DNA of 64,000 bases from Adiantum capillus-veneris (lineage: Eukaryota; Streptophyta; Polypodiopsida; Polypodiales; Pteridaceae): assembly GCA_014529385.2 (NCBI GenBank), contig CM043946.1, positions 16,263,077 through 16,327,076 on the forward strand, given 5' to 3'. The notes beneath the pieces are model-generated. The model had not been told where the DNA came from, did no database searches, and worked only from the letters and a program-made list of their open reading frames with translations. This document shows positions 21,951-33,336 of this stretch, one piece after another. Both the position numbers and the translations under genes were made by a program. Every line of letters begins with the position of its first letter. The first letter of the stretch is position 1.

Positions 21951-23248
21951 AGAGAAAGATGCTCTAATTCTCTCATTAAACAATGTGTCTAATTCCTGGA
22001 TAGTAGATTCCAGGGCTTCATTCCATGCGACATCGTACAAGCAGCATTTCCAAGATTACACCAAATGTAATTTTGAGTATGTATACTTCGGAGATGATGA
22101 AGCTTGTGAAATTGTCAGCAAAGGTACATTTGTGTCAAAACTGCTAACGAAAATGAAAGGAAGCTTAAAGATGTTAGGCATGTTCCTTCTCTTCATAAAA
22201 AATTGATCTCTACAGGACAATTGGATGATGAAGGTCATAACATTGCATTCAGAAGCAAACAATGGAAGATCTCAAAGAGATCTTTGGTGGTTTCCAAGGG
22301 AGAAAAGGTCGGTATACTTTACTTGTGTATTGTTAGCACGCAATCTTCAACTTGTGCAATAGCTACAGAAGTCAACAGTGCGGTGTGGCACTATCGGCTT
22401 GGGCATATGAGTACCAAAGGAATGCAAATCTTTCTAACAAAGAAGCTTCTACCAGATTTGAAAAAAGTGGACTTAGAGTTCTGTGAAGATTGTGTTTATG
22501 GTTCATTATGACGTTTAGGGTCATGCAAGTACACCATCACTTGGTGGCTCATGGTACTATGTAATATTCATAGACGATGCGACTAGGAAAACATGGGTTT
22601 ATGTGATGAAGAATAAATTTGATGTGTTTTCCATATTCGAAAGGTGGAAAGCCTTGTGGAGAATGAAACAGGTACTAAGGTTAAATGCCTTAGATCCGAC
22701 AATGGAGGCGAATATTGCAGCCAAGCTTTTGAAAGATTTTGTGCTAGAAATGGTATTTGGAGGCAATTGACAACCCCAAGGACACCTCAACAAAATGGGA
22801 TTTCAGAAAGGATGAATAGTTAAATCATGGAGCGAGCACGATGCATGCGGCTACCTGCAGGCCTACCGCTTGAGCTTTGGGTGGAAGCTGTATAAGTACG
22901 TCTGTGTACTCAATCAACCGATCACCGTCAACGGCATTGGGTGGGGGAGTTCCAGAAGAGGCATGGACAGGTAAACCGAAGAATTATGCATTTCTCAAAG
23001 TGTTTGGGTGTGAGGCTTTCATGCACATAGGTAGAAGCCTAAGATCAAAGCTAGATGCAAAGTCCAACAAGTGTTTCTTCATTGGCTATGGAGAAAGTGA
23101 CTTTGGGTATCTCCTATGGAATTTTGAAGATGGTAGAATCTTTAGGAGTAGGGATGTAATTTTTAACAAACAAAATGTGTACAAATATTACTTGGAAAGA
23201 AAACAAACAAAAGAAACAGGTGATGAGTACATGGAGCTTGAGGACGGT
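21925..23248 (+). pseudogene. Copia-2 protease and integrase remnant
   Basis: The protease reads SWIVDSRASFHAT near 21995; the D-S-G-A active site is changed to D-S-R-A. The pre-integrase block is VWHYRLGHMSTKGM (22384 on) with the C-x2-C of FCEDCVYG. The integrase core includes [16 protein letters not shown] and [16 protein letters not shown]. The C-terminal blocks at 22877-23269 are LKVFGCEAFMHI, KCFFIGYG and GRIFRSRDVIF. Several frameshifts and stops separate them. The frame at the far end crosses the junction into Alpha-2, so its last residues (DGVQEEGS) are not copia. Confidence 0.9.
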
Positions 23249-24082
23249 GTGCAAGAAGAAGGTAGCTAGTGGGTTGGGCAACCTTGTCCTATCGATTTTG
23301 TTGAAGAGAAGTAGTGCATTTCAGAAGGTGTGGATGATTTCAACATACCAGAGAACAAGGTAATAGATCATGGCTTTATCTTTGGCTTAGCAGATAATAT
23401 GGTTGTAGAAGCAATCCTAGAAGAGCAGGTTGAGATTCAAGAGCTGATGATTGAGCAATCCGACTTGCTCTCACCCGAAGTGGTTGAAGATGTAGCATCA
23501 AAGGCTATGGTAGAGGAATACTTGCATGTGAGTCAAGTATGGCTGTATGTAATTCGAAGTACCTACAATAGAGAGTATGCTTGAGAAGCAGGTAGGCTTG
23601 GTTCTCCAAGAAGCACCGTTGGAAGACATGTTGTCAAAGGTTTGTGCCATGCTGTTGATGGACATGTTGCTGAAGGTGGCTTTGCAAGAAATTGTGTACC
23701 GATTGCAAAGTTTTTGGGGAGAATATTATGCTATGAAGGGCTCTCTAGCAGGTGAGAGGATAATGATGTATGGTGCAGAGGCTTCACAGGCTGGTTTACA
23801 GGCTTACTTTGTGTATGAAGTCGGCGTATGGAATATGCATGTAGTACAGATGGATGGCGATGCTCAATACTACCAAATTCATCCAAGAGGAGTTGCAACC
23901 ACGCTTTGGAAAGCTCATAAATTTCCCATTGATCCAGGAGGATTCTACAACAGATGAACCTTTCTCTCTATCTACTTTTATCTAGCCTATGTACATATCT
24001 ATATTGTACTCTTATTATGCACTTCTATTTTACCTAAATAATGCTATGGTTGAGCATCAATGCTTAACGAGGGGTTGAGAAA
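23249..24082 (+). pseudogene. Alpha-2 internal remnant with conserved C-terminal domain
   Basis: Colinear with the second half of the Alpha-1 ORF: ENKVIDHGFIFGLADNMVVE (23349 on), VEIQELMIEQSDLLSPEVVE, then after a frame change QAGLQAYFVYEVGVW. It ends VVQMDGDAQYYQIHPRGV, LWKAHKFPIDPGGFYNR and a stop at 23957. This is the cleanest copy of the shared C-terminal domain. The gag half is missing, replaced by Copia-2. A purine tract and an LTR follow at 24068-24083. Function unknown. Confidence 0.65.
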
Positions 24083-24829
24083 TGATGATGCAACTAGATT
24101 TGGTTGGCCGAGGGAGATCTCAAAAGCTGGTACATGGATACTTGCAAGCAGATGGCATAGTGCTTCAATGGCTATTTGATACAAGGTACAACTAGCATGG
24201 TCGAGATATGTGTGCCAAATGAAACATCTAACAGGTCGAATATGGTTCAAAATCTTAGGTTGAATATGGTTCAAAAGCTTTGCTAGGTCATGATGCTTGA
24301 GGGTGCCAAGGGATGGTGGATCTCATCTTCAAATGATGCCACAAAATATGCATAATGTTTGCTCGTGTTTGACGAGTCCAAATCTCTTTGGATGCTCACA
24401 TAAAGGGGAATGTCACTTCTCCAACTAAAAGTTATGGTGAGCGTGCAAATTTAGAGTCAAGGTGGTTATAACATCTCCCGGCGGAGATCTTGTCAACAAA
24501 AAACTTTTTTTGCGGACCAAACTTTGTTGACTAATGCCCATGATGAAGCCTTGGAGTTTTTTTTTGATGGTGCTCAAGCTAGCTAATTGAATTCTCCTAG
24601 CATCGGTAGTCAAAGATGTTCATGAAAAGTAGGTCGATGATCAAAGCCATGGGACATGTGGGAAATATGGTGGTGCTCGAGGGCGAGTTGATGCATTGGA
24701 GGTTGGCAGAAAGTGTACGCATGTGTGTGATTCTATGTGGTTTGGGGTGTGGAATTTATCATGGGCTATAGAGAGGCAAGCTTGGAGTGTGCTGGGTGTG
24801 TTCCCCCTTCCCCCTTTCCAACGGTTGGT
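24083..24829 (+). repeat. Alpha LTR copy III (internally deleted)
   Basis: Starts TGATGATGCAACTAG after a purine tract and matches copy II from 19823. At about 24665 it jumps to the LTR end region (TGGTGGTGCTCGAGGGCGAG), skipping about 1 kb that copy I contains. It ends near CCCCCTTTCCAA, directly followed by Beta LTR sequence (TTGGTTCCAAGTGCGGTAAAG). Confidence 0.75.
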
Positions 24830-26100
<1,271 letters not shown>

Positions 26101-26120
26101 TACTATCCCCACAAAGGAAC
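26101..26120 (+). promoter_or_regulatory. Beta degraded primer-site-like sequence
   Basis: TACTATCCCCACAAAGGAAC aligns with the Alpha-1 site (TGGTGCCCCCACTAAGGAC) at the same place relative to the LTR end, and both are followed by a TTGATTGCTCC or TAATTGCTCC string. Confidence 0.4.
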
Positions 26121-26174
26121 ATGTTGATTGCTCCATGGTGATGTGTTCGTAATCCAAAATGTGGCAAAGTGTTG

Positions 26175-26692
26175 GCCCAATTTTCAATGGTGATAACGAT
26201 GCGTATTAGTGGATCTCACATTTTGAGAACTGTTTATATTGTCATTGCATATGTGGAGTGATGAAGAGAAGTCGCATAGGTTGCCATTGGTCTTGCAAGG
26301 TAAGAGAAAGGCCTAGTTCAATGGTTTGGTGGCTACAAGTAGAGAGAGTTGGATTGGTGTTCCTCGAGATTAGTTTCTTAATAGGTTTTGAAGGGTGGAT
26401 TTGGATGTTGAAGTGGATACGAGGAACAAAGGCCTATGGCAAGATGTAAGTGAAGATTTCAATGATTTTGAATAAGTTTGAAGCATGCTGGAAGGATTTG
26501 GTTGTTGCTACCCAAGTGGCCAATGTGGAAGTATTCAAGTTGGAGAGGTTTCTAGCTTGCTTACATCCACGAGTTCAAGAGAAAGTGGAGGATGAGGACC
26601 CAAAGAGCTATGATGAAGCTTTCAAGGTTGCTAAAGTAAAGAAATACAAAGTGACGAAGAAAGTTGAGCTAGGCTTGTTGAAGCCTGTGTAG
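26175..26692 (+). pseudogene. Beta gag remnant (Ty3/gypsy)
   Basis: Begins GPIFNGDNDAY, a stop, then WISHFENCLY, the standard gypsy Gag N-terminal 'F.G......W...fe'. It continues through RLPLVLQGKRKA with stops and frame changes. It ends in the open frame 26450-26692 with VEVFKLERFLACLHPRVQEK, YDEAFKVAKVKK and LGLLKPV. The tail equals the Alpha-1 gag tail. No zinc knuckle or protease follows. Confidence 0.75.
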
Positions 26693-26904
26693 TATATGCA
26701 TGTCATGACAGCAAGGTGTTATATGGGCCAATCAAAGGTGGTTCCAATTATGTGGAGTTCAAAGCCTGCTAGGGTAAGGCCTATGATTGATTATGTTCCT
26801 TTGGAGTTTCCAGTTTAAGATATGCCTATGCCAATGGATAATGATATAAGCCTCTTGTTAATGAGGATAAGCCTCTTGTCAAAGAGAGCCTGTGTGAAAG
26901 GAAA

Positions 26905-27627
26905 ATGACATGTGATGAGTTTCAAGAGAAGAATGAAGAGGTAAAAGAGCATGTTCTCATAGCGGTTATGCATGAAAAGGTAGCAAAGTGTATCCAAGTT
27001 GTAGATGTGAAGAGCATGGAAGTGGATGAACACTGTGTGCAAAGCCAAGAGGGTGGTCAAGCCTTTATGGAGCAGCAAGAGGATAAAGATGAAGATACAA
27101 TCTCACGCTTTTGAAAGACAAGAAAGGAGGATAGATCAAATGATTCCGCCTCTTATGATGAGCAGACAGACTCCGATGAACCTGTGTTGGTAAGGGTAGA
27201 GATACCTTGTTGTGTGTCTGATAATGTGGTAATCGGCAATGTCAAAGAAGATCAGGTTGAAGTGCTACAGCATGTGAGGAAGGATATGCAAACAAGGATG
27301 GAATGCAGCACTATGTTGATGGCCGTGTTAATGAGGGTTGAAGTGGAGAGTGTTGTAGAGGTGCAGTTAGTTCATAGCTTTGCAAAAAAAGATAAGGTAG
27401 CATTTATGGATATCCAAGTGATCATGCACAATCAACATGAGAATAGCAATGAAGTTGAGAACAAGGGAGTTGGGTGCTTTTCTTGTTCTCATGATGTGCT
27501 AGATTCTATAAAGGGGAAGTACTACACTCACCTATGGATTGCACATGTGATGCCATGGATACACGTTCTTTGGTTCACGTATGCATTTAGGATGATTTTG
27601 ATTGGGGGTTTGACGATCCAAGAATGA
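26905..27627 (+). pseudogene. Beta internal acidic ORF, unknown function
   Basis: A single reading frame broken by one stop at 27112. It is rich in Glu, Asp, Val and Met: EKNEEVKEHVLIAVM, QQEDKDEDTISRF, stop, SYDEQTDSDEPVLVRVE, KEDQVEVLQHVRKDM. It occupies the place of the middle ORF of Alpha-1 and has similar acidic composition, but I see no convincing residue-level match. No known domain. It may be an element-specific protein or decayed linker. Confidence 0.45.
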
Positions 27628-27658
27628 TCCAATGGTGGAAATGGATGAAGATTTGTAG

Positions 27659-28104
27659 GTGCTTGTTAATAGAGCTTTGCCCATGATACAGATGCGAGGG
27701 TTTGCCCCTCCAATAGAGGATATTCCTTTGGGTGGGAAATTGTCTGCTACCATGGTTATACCGGCTAAGACAACTGTGGAGGAGTGTTTCTATCAAACAC
27801 AATGCCTTTTAGAGGAGATCTCTTGCATGGAAATTGTTGCAGTGCATGGATGGAAGGGAGGGTCGGGTATAGTTTTTTCATGCATTGACATGCAAGATGA
27901 GGATATAGATGAAGACATATGGAGAGATCAGGTTGGTGGTTGAGTGAAGCACTATGGGAAGGTGATGGAGGTGAAGGGTGAGGACCAAGTTTTCCTATGT
28001 GATCCAAGAAGCGTTGGTGGTTTTTTGCACAGTGCAACGAGTGGTTGGCCATTTGCCCCAGGTGGAAGCTATGTTGTGATACAAGGGGTTGGGAAAGGCA
28101 CTTG
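27659..28104 (+). pseudogene. Beta C-terminal domain ORF (conserved with Alpha)
   Basis: One frame with a single stop (27941-27943). The second part reads KVMEVKGEDQVFLCDPRSVG, then SATSGWPFAPGGSYVV and ends at 28104. It aligns with the Alpha-2 end (VVQMDGDAQYYQIHPRGV, AHKFPIDPGGFY). Shared positions are an acidic/Gly pair, P-R-[SG]-V, a Leu, an Ala, [FW]-P and P-G-G-[FS]-Y. The upstream part (APPIEDIPLGGKLSATMVIP and CLLEEISCMEIVAVHGWKGG) has no match I recognise. The polypurine tract follows at 28233-28247. Confidence 0.6.
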
Positions 28105-28247
28105 AGAAGTGGTAGAAGCAGGAATGAGACCTTGTACATATGGTGGTTTCTTTTGGTTTGATCACAGTATTTGTTAGTTTTTGCAGTTTCTAGGGGAATA
28201 AAGCAATCTTTTGGTTGAACATAAATTTCCAACAAGGGGGTGGACAA

Positions 28248-29058
28248 TGATGGTGCATCCAAAGGTGGTCAATGATAGCAGTAGGCACATGCATAGATTT
28301 CTATGCTGACAGGTGTAGGCTAGAGTGCTAAAGCTGGTGTGGAAGACATGGGTAGGCAAGTGATAGTGGATATGTATGCTTAATGCGGTTTTTTAGGCTA
28401 AGAAGGCATCAAAATAGGACAAAGATAATGGTAGGTGTAGAATTCCAAAGTGTTGGGACTTTGTTTTGCAATGTGTTTTTCAAGATTCTCTACAAGTTAG
28501 ATTAGACGACTTCTCAAATGGACCTATGAAGTGAAAGTTATGGTGACTTGAATTTTGAAGTGGTTTGTAGAACACAGACGGATGGGGAAAGTGGGAACAA
28601 GTAGTGAGAGTTCATGTCAGAGGATAGATACAAAGTACTCAAGTTTTGGAGCATGTTGGTTTTTTTGAATCATCAATGAGAGCTCCAACGGGCAAGTTAT
28701 GGCCAGTTCAAATTTTCAAGGGGGCTAGTTACGTGCCCAACCGATTGCATCGGTAGATGTGCCATTTGGTAGTTTTTTGGCCTCAACAAAGTTCTAGAAT
28801 GTGGTGTATACTCTATGAAGTTGATAGGATGCAAGGGATCGTCAATGGGAGTCACAAAGGTTGGGGTACAAGCACTTGAAGTGGGCATTGGTTGCCAATC
28901 GGGTGGTGCCAGCTAGTTTTGTTCAATTTTTGCAAGCATGGTAGGGTCCAAGTGCGATAAGGCTTCCATAATTTGAAGGCAATGAGGTGAAGTTCTAGAT
29001 GGTCTTTGCGGCTTGGAGATTGGGTCAATGAGTAGTAGATGATAAGTGGTTGAAGTCT

Positions 29059-29094
<36 letters not shown>

Positions 29095-30256
29095 CAAAAG
29101 GTTAATGTTTTTTTGAATCTATTGAAGCTTGAATGGCCAACACAAAAAAGCAGTGCCATGTGGTGAGAAAATAGGACAATATAAATTGCATGGACCGACA
29201 GAGAAGGGTGTATAAGCTATGTTGTGACCCCCATTAGATGTATCTAGGGGAGAGAGGGAGATCTCCCTTGCGTGGCTTGCTATGGTGACAACGAGCACTA
29301 CACTGCCATTGTGTTGGTGGTGTGGTGCTCCTAGTGGGTTTTGGCAGGGCTGAGAGACGGTGGTGGTGGTGCACGTAGTGGATGGTGATGTGCACAGTCC
29401 TATAAGTGGTGGATCTTTGATGTATCTAATTCCTAAACTTTGGTTTAAATGGCCAAGTGGTGGATCTAGGATCTACTCTGCAAGGTCCCCGTCCTAAAAG
29501 ATCGGGGCGACTAGGAAGATAGCCTTCTTTATTCTCTAAATCTGTTGATGACACCCTACTCCAATAATGCACCTACTTTCCAATTCTTAGTCTAAATGGC
29601 CAAGTGGTTGATCTAGAATCTACTCATCCCACAAACATTGTGTAAAATTACAAGTGTTATGATGGCCAAGTGTTGAATGCACCTACCTTTAAGACATGGC
29701 TAGAATAGCCAAGTGGTTCTCCCACCAATAACCTTTTGAGGGCAAGATTACAAGGGAGAAACAATGGCATTGTTGTTGCCCCTCCGGAAGGATCTCATGT
29801 AAGCAATTGAAGGTTGACTGATCAAAGTAGTGACCATTCTCATGCGATTCCAAAGAGGCAAAGTGGACACTTGTCTGGAGGGGATAAAAACGCCCTATAG
29901 GGGGGAAATTGTTTTTCAATTAGGGGTTTATTTTGGAGGTCTTTTTGTGAGAAGGAGAGCTCCAAGAGGAGAGGAGTGTTTTTGGTCATCTGCAATGAGG
30001 GTAGGAGGATAGAATATCCATAGAGAAGGCACCAACAAGGGCGATTGGGATAGTTTTTTGTGCCCATGGAGGTTCTGTCGACGGAGCAAGATTGTACATG
30101 GTGTTCTTGAGCAAGTAGAAGAAACCATTGCCACAATTTTTGGCAATTTTCCCTCCCTCCTTCTCTTTTCTATTGTTGTGTGTGTGTGTTTTGGGTGTGT
30201 GTTGCCATGCATTCCCCCCCCCCCCCCCTCTGCCCCGCCCCACGAGATTGTGATGT

Positions 30257-30308
<52 letters not shown>

Positions 30309-30418
30309 GTTGCGGATGTGAAAGGTTGTGGAAAGAGCAATGCAAAGGGACTGTGCTTGCTTGTGGTGTTGCAAAGAGTGTCTGAGTCTATGGAATGTGC
30401 AGGTTAGGCCCTCCCGGT
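28248..30418 (+). repeat. Beta 3' LTR, interrupted by CACTA-1
   Basis: Starts TGATGGTGCATCC after AACAAGGGGGTGGACAA. At more than 2.1 kb it is a long LTR. From 28930 it parallels the 5' LTR. It includes a 33-base G run (29060-29092), an extra block of about 300 bp at 29412-29715, a TATAAG box near 29210, a C run (about 30214-30229) and a (GA)n tract (30260-30307). It stops at GGCCCTCCCGGT, where CACTACAACA of a CACTA element begins. The 5' LTR continues about 130 bp further before its end. Confidence 0.8.
29060..29092 (+). repeat. Poly-G run of 33 bases
   Basis: Unbroken G homopolymer in the Beta 3' LTR. The matching place in the 5' LTR (near 24940) has only four G. It could be real expansion or an assembly artefact. 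Confidence 0.9.
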
Positions 30419-30860
30419 CACTACAACACGTGCACAAAAATCGGCGCAGATACTAGCGAGACAAGATTTCTTTTATTAGTAAAATATGCTGGAAGAAGCA
30501 TTGTAATAAGCATCGGTATCGTAGCGTTAGTATAAATATCGGTAAAAGCCGTTGAAATATACACATTTATAACCGTCGGAATACATGCAGTAATATACGC
30601 TTGTATGAACGTAGTTATTAGCGCCAAAAGTTGTATGTAATATTGATGGATTTTTCGACGCCTATACTAGCGTGTATACCGCAGTGTGTTCCAACGACCA
30701 AACCTATAAAATTTTTTATGGATAGAGAGGGATGGAAACTGATGTTGCATGTACTGTAGTCACAGAAAATAGCCCTCTCTACCCAAAGGAAGAGTGCACA
30801 AGCAACCACACTCCACCTACAAGTTGATGCTAAAGAGCGGGTGTATACGGATTAGCAAAA
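30419..30860 (-). repeat. CACTA-1 terminus and subterminal repeats
   Basis: The terminal CACTACAACA is followed by degenerate short motifs in both orientations (GCATCGGTAT, AATATCGGTA, AACCGTCGGA, AATATACGCTTG). Subterminal repeats of this kind are where CACTA transposases bind. A TSD candidate GGT precedes the element. Confidence 0.65.
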
Positions 30861-30899
30861 TGTAAAAAAAAACAAACCACAAAATCAAAAGCTTGATTA

Positions 30900-31200
30900 T
30901 GACAAGTTCTCAAAATCATAACCATAACGTTGACTCCCAACCATAGGCACAACGACATAACCATAACCGGAATCATAATCTAATTGACAAACCATAACTA
31001 TCACATGATTGCCATACCATCACTGTAAACCATAACCATAACTTGATTGTCAAACCCTAACCATATCATAATTGCCATACCATCATTGCAAAACCATAAC
31101 CATAACTTGATTTCCAAACCATGATCAAAACCTTTGTGCCATACCATAACCATAACCTCTGTGCCATACCATAATTGTGAAACAAATCATAATCACAAAC
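30900..31200. repeat. Degenerate AACCATAACCATAAC tandem repeat
   Basis: Repeated CATAACCATAAC with longer units such as CTTGATTGCCATACCATCA, about 50 bp apart, inside CACTA-1. Units are diverged. Confidence 0.75.
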
Positions 31201-31379
31201 GGAATGAAAAACATAAAAATAAGCACTACAAAACTGTACATGCAAACAATCAGTAGGTAAAAGTGTATCAAGAAGGCCATACCTACAAAAAAGATTGTAT
31301 AAAGATGACTGAGTAAGACTATATCAAGAAGACCATCATGGTAATGCCTCCCAGTTGACATCCTCTCACTCCTTCTACA

Positions 31380-31900
31380 GCTGGGTCAAAAGGGCCACAA
31401 GTCCATACTTATACCCGTACTTCTCCTCTTGACGTGTCGAAAGGCGCTTCACGGTAACTTCCTACAAAATTATGGTTTCATCATGAGCTAAATCTTCAAA
31501 CTTCATATATATTTTCAACAATGCAAAGCATACGTATAATACTTATAAACTCATGTCTAAGTGTATCATAGACTCCACTCCCAAGATGTGACGCTCCTAT
31601 AGACTCCAAACGTGCTTTGGCTACATCTCTCTGTTGCTGAAATCTCATGGGTTGTCTTGTGTCTCTCGTGCAATCCCCGCCCACTCCTCTACATTCAACC
31701 ATGCCGGCTTTGAACTGTTGGCATTGTGCATGTCTCTCGCCTCTGACCGACGGTGTGACATTGTGGCCTTTGCCACGCCCAAAATCCAAGCATTCAAGAC
31801 TTCATCATACCCCTTCGCCGGCCTGTACTCTCTACGAATGACTCTCGATGATGTAACTCTTTCTTTCATCGTCAAGATTATCCCAAACCTCCATCACACA
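31380..31900 (-). pseudogene. CACTA-1 Ptta/TnpA-type protein remnant (transposase_24-like)
   Basis: Second CACTA protein, thought to bind the subterminal repeats. Minus-strand blocks: REYRPAKGYDEVLNAWILGV, TMSHRRSEARD, SSKPAWLNVEEWAGIA, then in another frame MRFQQQRDVAKAR and GASHLGSGVYDTLRHEF, and further down RLSTRQEEKYGYKYG. Each block has a partner in CACTA-2 at 63500-63960 (REYQPAPGFDVVSRSWIKGV, TMKHRRDA, TRFKQQREA, GASHLGSGDFDTFRYEF, RAPTRQEESDGYR). Frames are interrupted. Downstream of the TNP2 tail in the element's direction, as in other CACTA elements. Confidence 0.8.
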
Positions 31901-31958
31901 GTGACCAAACTGAACCGTATAGAGCGGTCGAATCCTTTGTCGCATGGCCTTTCCAACC

Positions 31959-32225
31959 CTATCTACCACAATAGCCCCATCCCCATTTTTGAAGATGATC
32001 TAGAATAGAAAGATTTTTAGTGGCACGATTGCGATCAAATTGTAGGCGATCTGTCAAGCATTGTTGCTTTTCCCATTTGTACCTCTCTAGCCACTTTTGC
32101 ATCATGTCTGAGTTGAGAAGGCAATATCTTGTAACCTTTTCTCGCATTGTGATGCCCATCTTCCTAAGGATGCCTTGTCCCTGCGGCTCTCCCCTGTCAC
32201 CTTTGCGTTGACCTCTGTAGTCCAC
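31959..32225 (-). pseudogene. CACTA-1 TNP2 transposase C-terminal tail
   Basis: Reads GEPQGQGILRKMGITMREKV, TRYCLLNSD and MQKWLERYKWEKQ. CACTA-2 has the equivalent EEPQGQGVPKKMNDAMRENI, MKFCIL near 61755-61850. Homology to TNP2 stops near 32225, which marks the edge of the foreign DNA inside CACTA-1. Confidence 0.8.
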
Positions 32226-32239
32226 ATTTGGGGCATCTC

Positions 32240-32731
32240 TAGATCAATTGAGACCAAAAATTATAATGTACCCAATATTTTTCAATAAAATTATTTCATT
32301 TACTTTTCAAATATTTAAGGTTTTCATTTTATTAACTTAAAGAGCATTCTAATGGAACGATTAGATTGAAAATCGGACTCTAGAACTACTAATTATGACC
32401 CTTATTCACTTGAAAACAATAGGTTGATGGGAAATGTAAGCCTCAAGATTGTATCTAAAGATAGGAGTTGACCTTTTAGGAAAGAGAGAGAAATTTTAGT
32501 AAAGGAGGAGTATTTTCAGGAAAGAAAGAGGAGGGAGTTAAGTTTAGAGTTCTTGCCTTGAAAGACAAGCTTCTTTTAAAATTGGAGAATTGAAATTGCC
32601 CATCAAAATTCCTATCCGGCAAAAAGAAAAAGAGCCGCGAACTTACGTGAACTTAGGTCTCTTTGCTTTCCTCTATTCTTAGACCTGGCCTTGAGAGCCT
32701 ATATAAAGATCCCTCTCCCCTCATTTTTAGG
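32240..32731 (+). other. Sequence interrupted by the gag-pro element, with TATA box
   Basis: Not TNP2-like. It ends with GCCTATATAAAGATCC (TATA at 32700-32708) and TTAGG, and its continuation after the nested element starts at 41640. The TATA box followed by a pyrimidine-rich leader resembles an LTR or host promoter. No coding was recognised. Confidence 0.45.
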
Positions 32732-33025
32732 TGTTAACCCTCACGGCTCACGGACACCCCATCACCTACGATGGACGCGTATTATGTATTCGATAGAGTC
32801 AGGTACCGGGCTTGTCGGACCAATAGGGAAAGGTAGAGTGATCGCCGATGAGAGGCGTACTTTAACTTGGACATTCAAGGGATTAGTTGGTTAAGCATGG
32901 GCGCCCAAATGTGAATGGGGTGAGCTCCTATAAAAGCCAACTAAACCTAATTTTTACTCATTCTCTCATTTGTGCAATTGAAGAGTGCTCTTGCTCCATC
33001 TCCATCTTCTTCTTCTTCACTTCCT

Positions 33026-33062
<37 letters not shown>

Positions 33063-33314
33063 CGGAGAGTGTGTGTGCGATCGAGCATTACGAAGGCACG
33101 ACGGCGGCGAAGCGGTTGAGCGCGGCACGACTGCAGCTTCTTCTTCATCGCGGCGAGGAATCCACCACGAAGGCGAGCGTAGAGCGGTGAGTGACACACC
33201 CTTTGTTTTCTTGAGCTTGCTAGTTTAGGCTTGTTGTGTGCTTGGAGCCGTTTGTGGCTCGCATACGGTGTATTGGCAAGTCCCTTGCTTCGACAGTGCG
33301 GCAAGGAGCGCACA
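32732..33314 (+). repeat. 5' LTR of the gag-pro element
   Basis: Starts TGTTAACCCTCACGG and ends GGAGCGCACA. It carries a CCTATAAAAGCC TATA box near 32930 and a (GT)n(GA)n tract at 33026-33062 in the presumed transcribed leader. Confidence 0.97.
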
Positions 33315-33318
33315 TTTT

Positions 33319-33336
33319 TGGCGCCGCTGCCGGGGA
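33319..33336 (+). promoter_or_regulatory. Primer binding site (tRNA-Asp type)
   Basis: TGGCGCCGCTGCCGGGGA, four bases after the LTR end. It differs by one base from the TGGCGCCGTTGCCGGGGA site known from Athila and related gypsy elements. Confidence 0.9.

Larger units (their letters stand above)
20335..23248 (+). mobile_element. Truncated Ty1/copia element (Copia-2)
   Basis: 5' LTR, primer site, gag, protease and integrase of a copia element inserted in the Alpha LTR at 20334. RT, RNase H and the 3' LTR are missing. At about 23248 the integrase frame runs directly into Alpha internal sequence (GTGCAAGAAGAAG is shared by both sides). A deletion or recombination therefore removed the copia 3' half together with the first part of Alpha-2. 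All coding parts contain stops. Confidence 0.85.
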
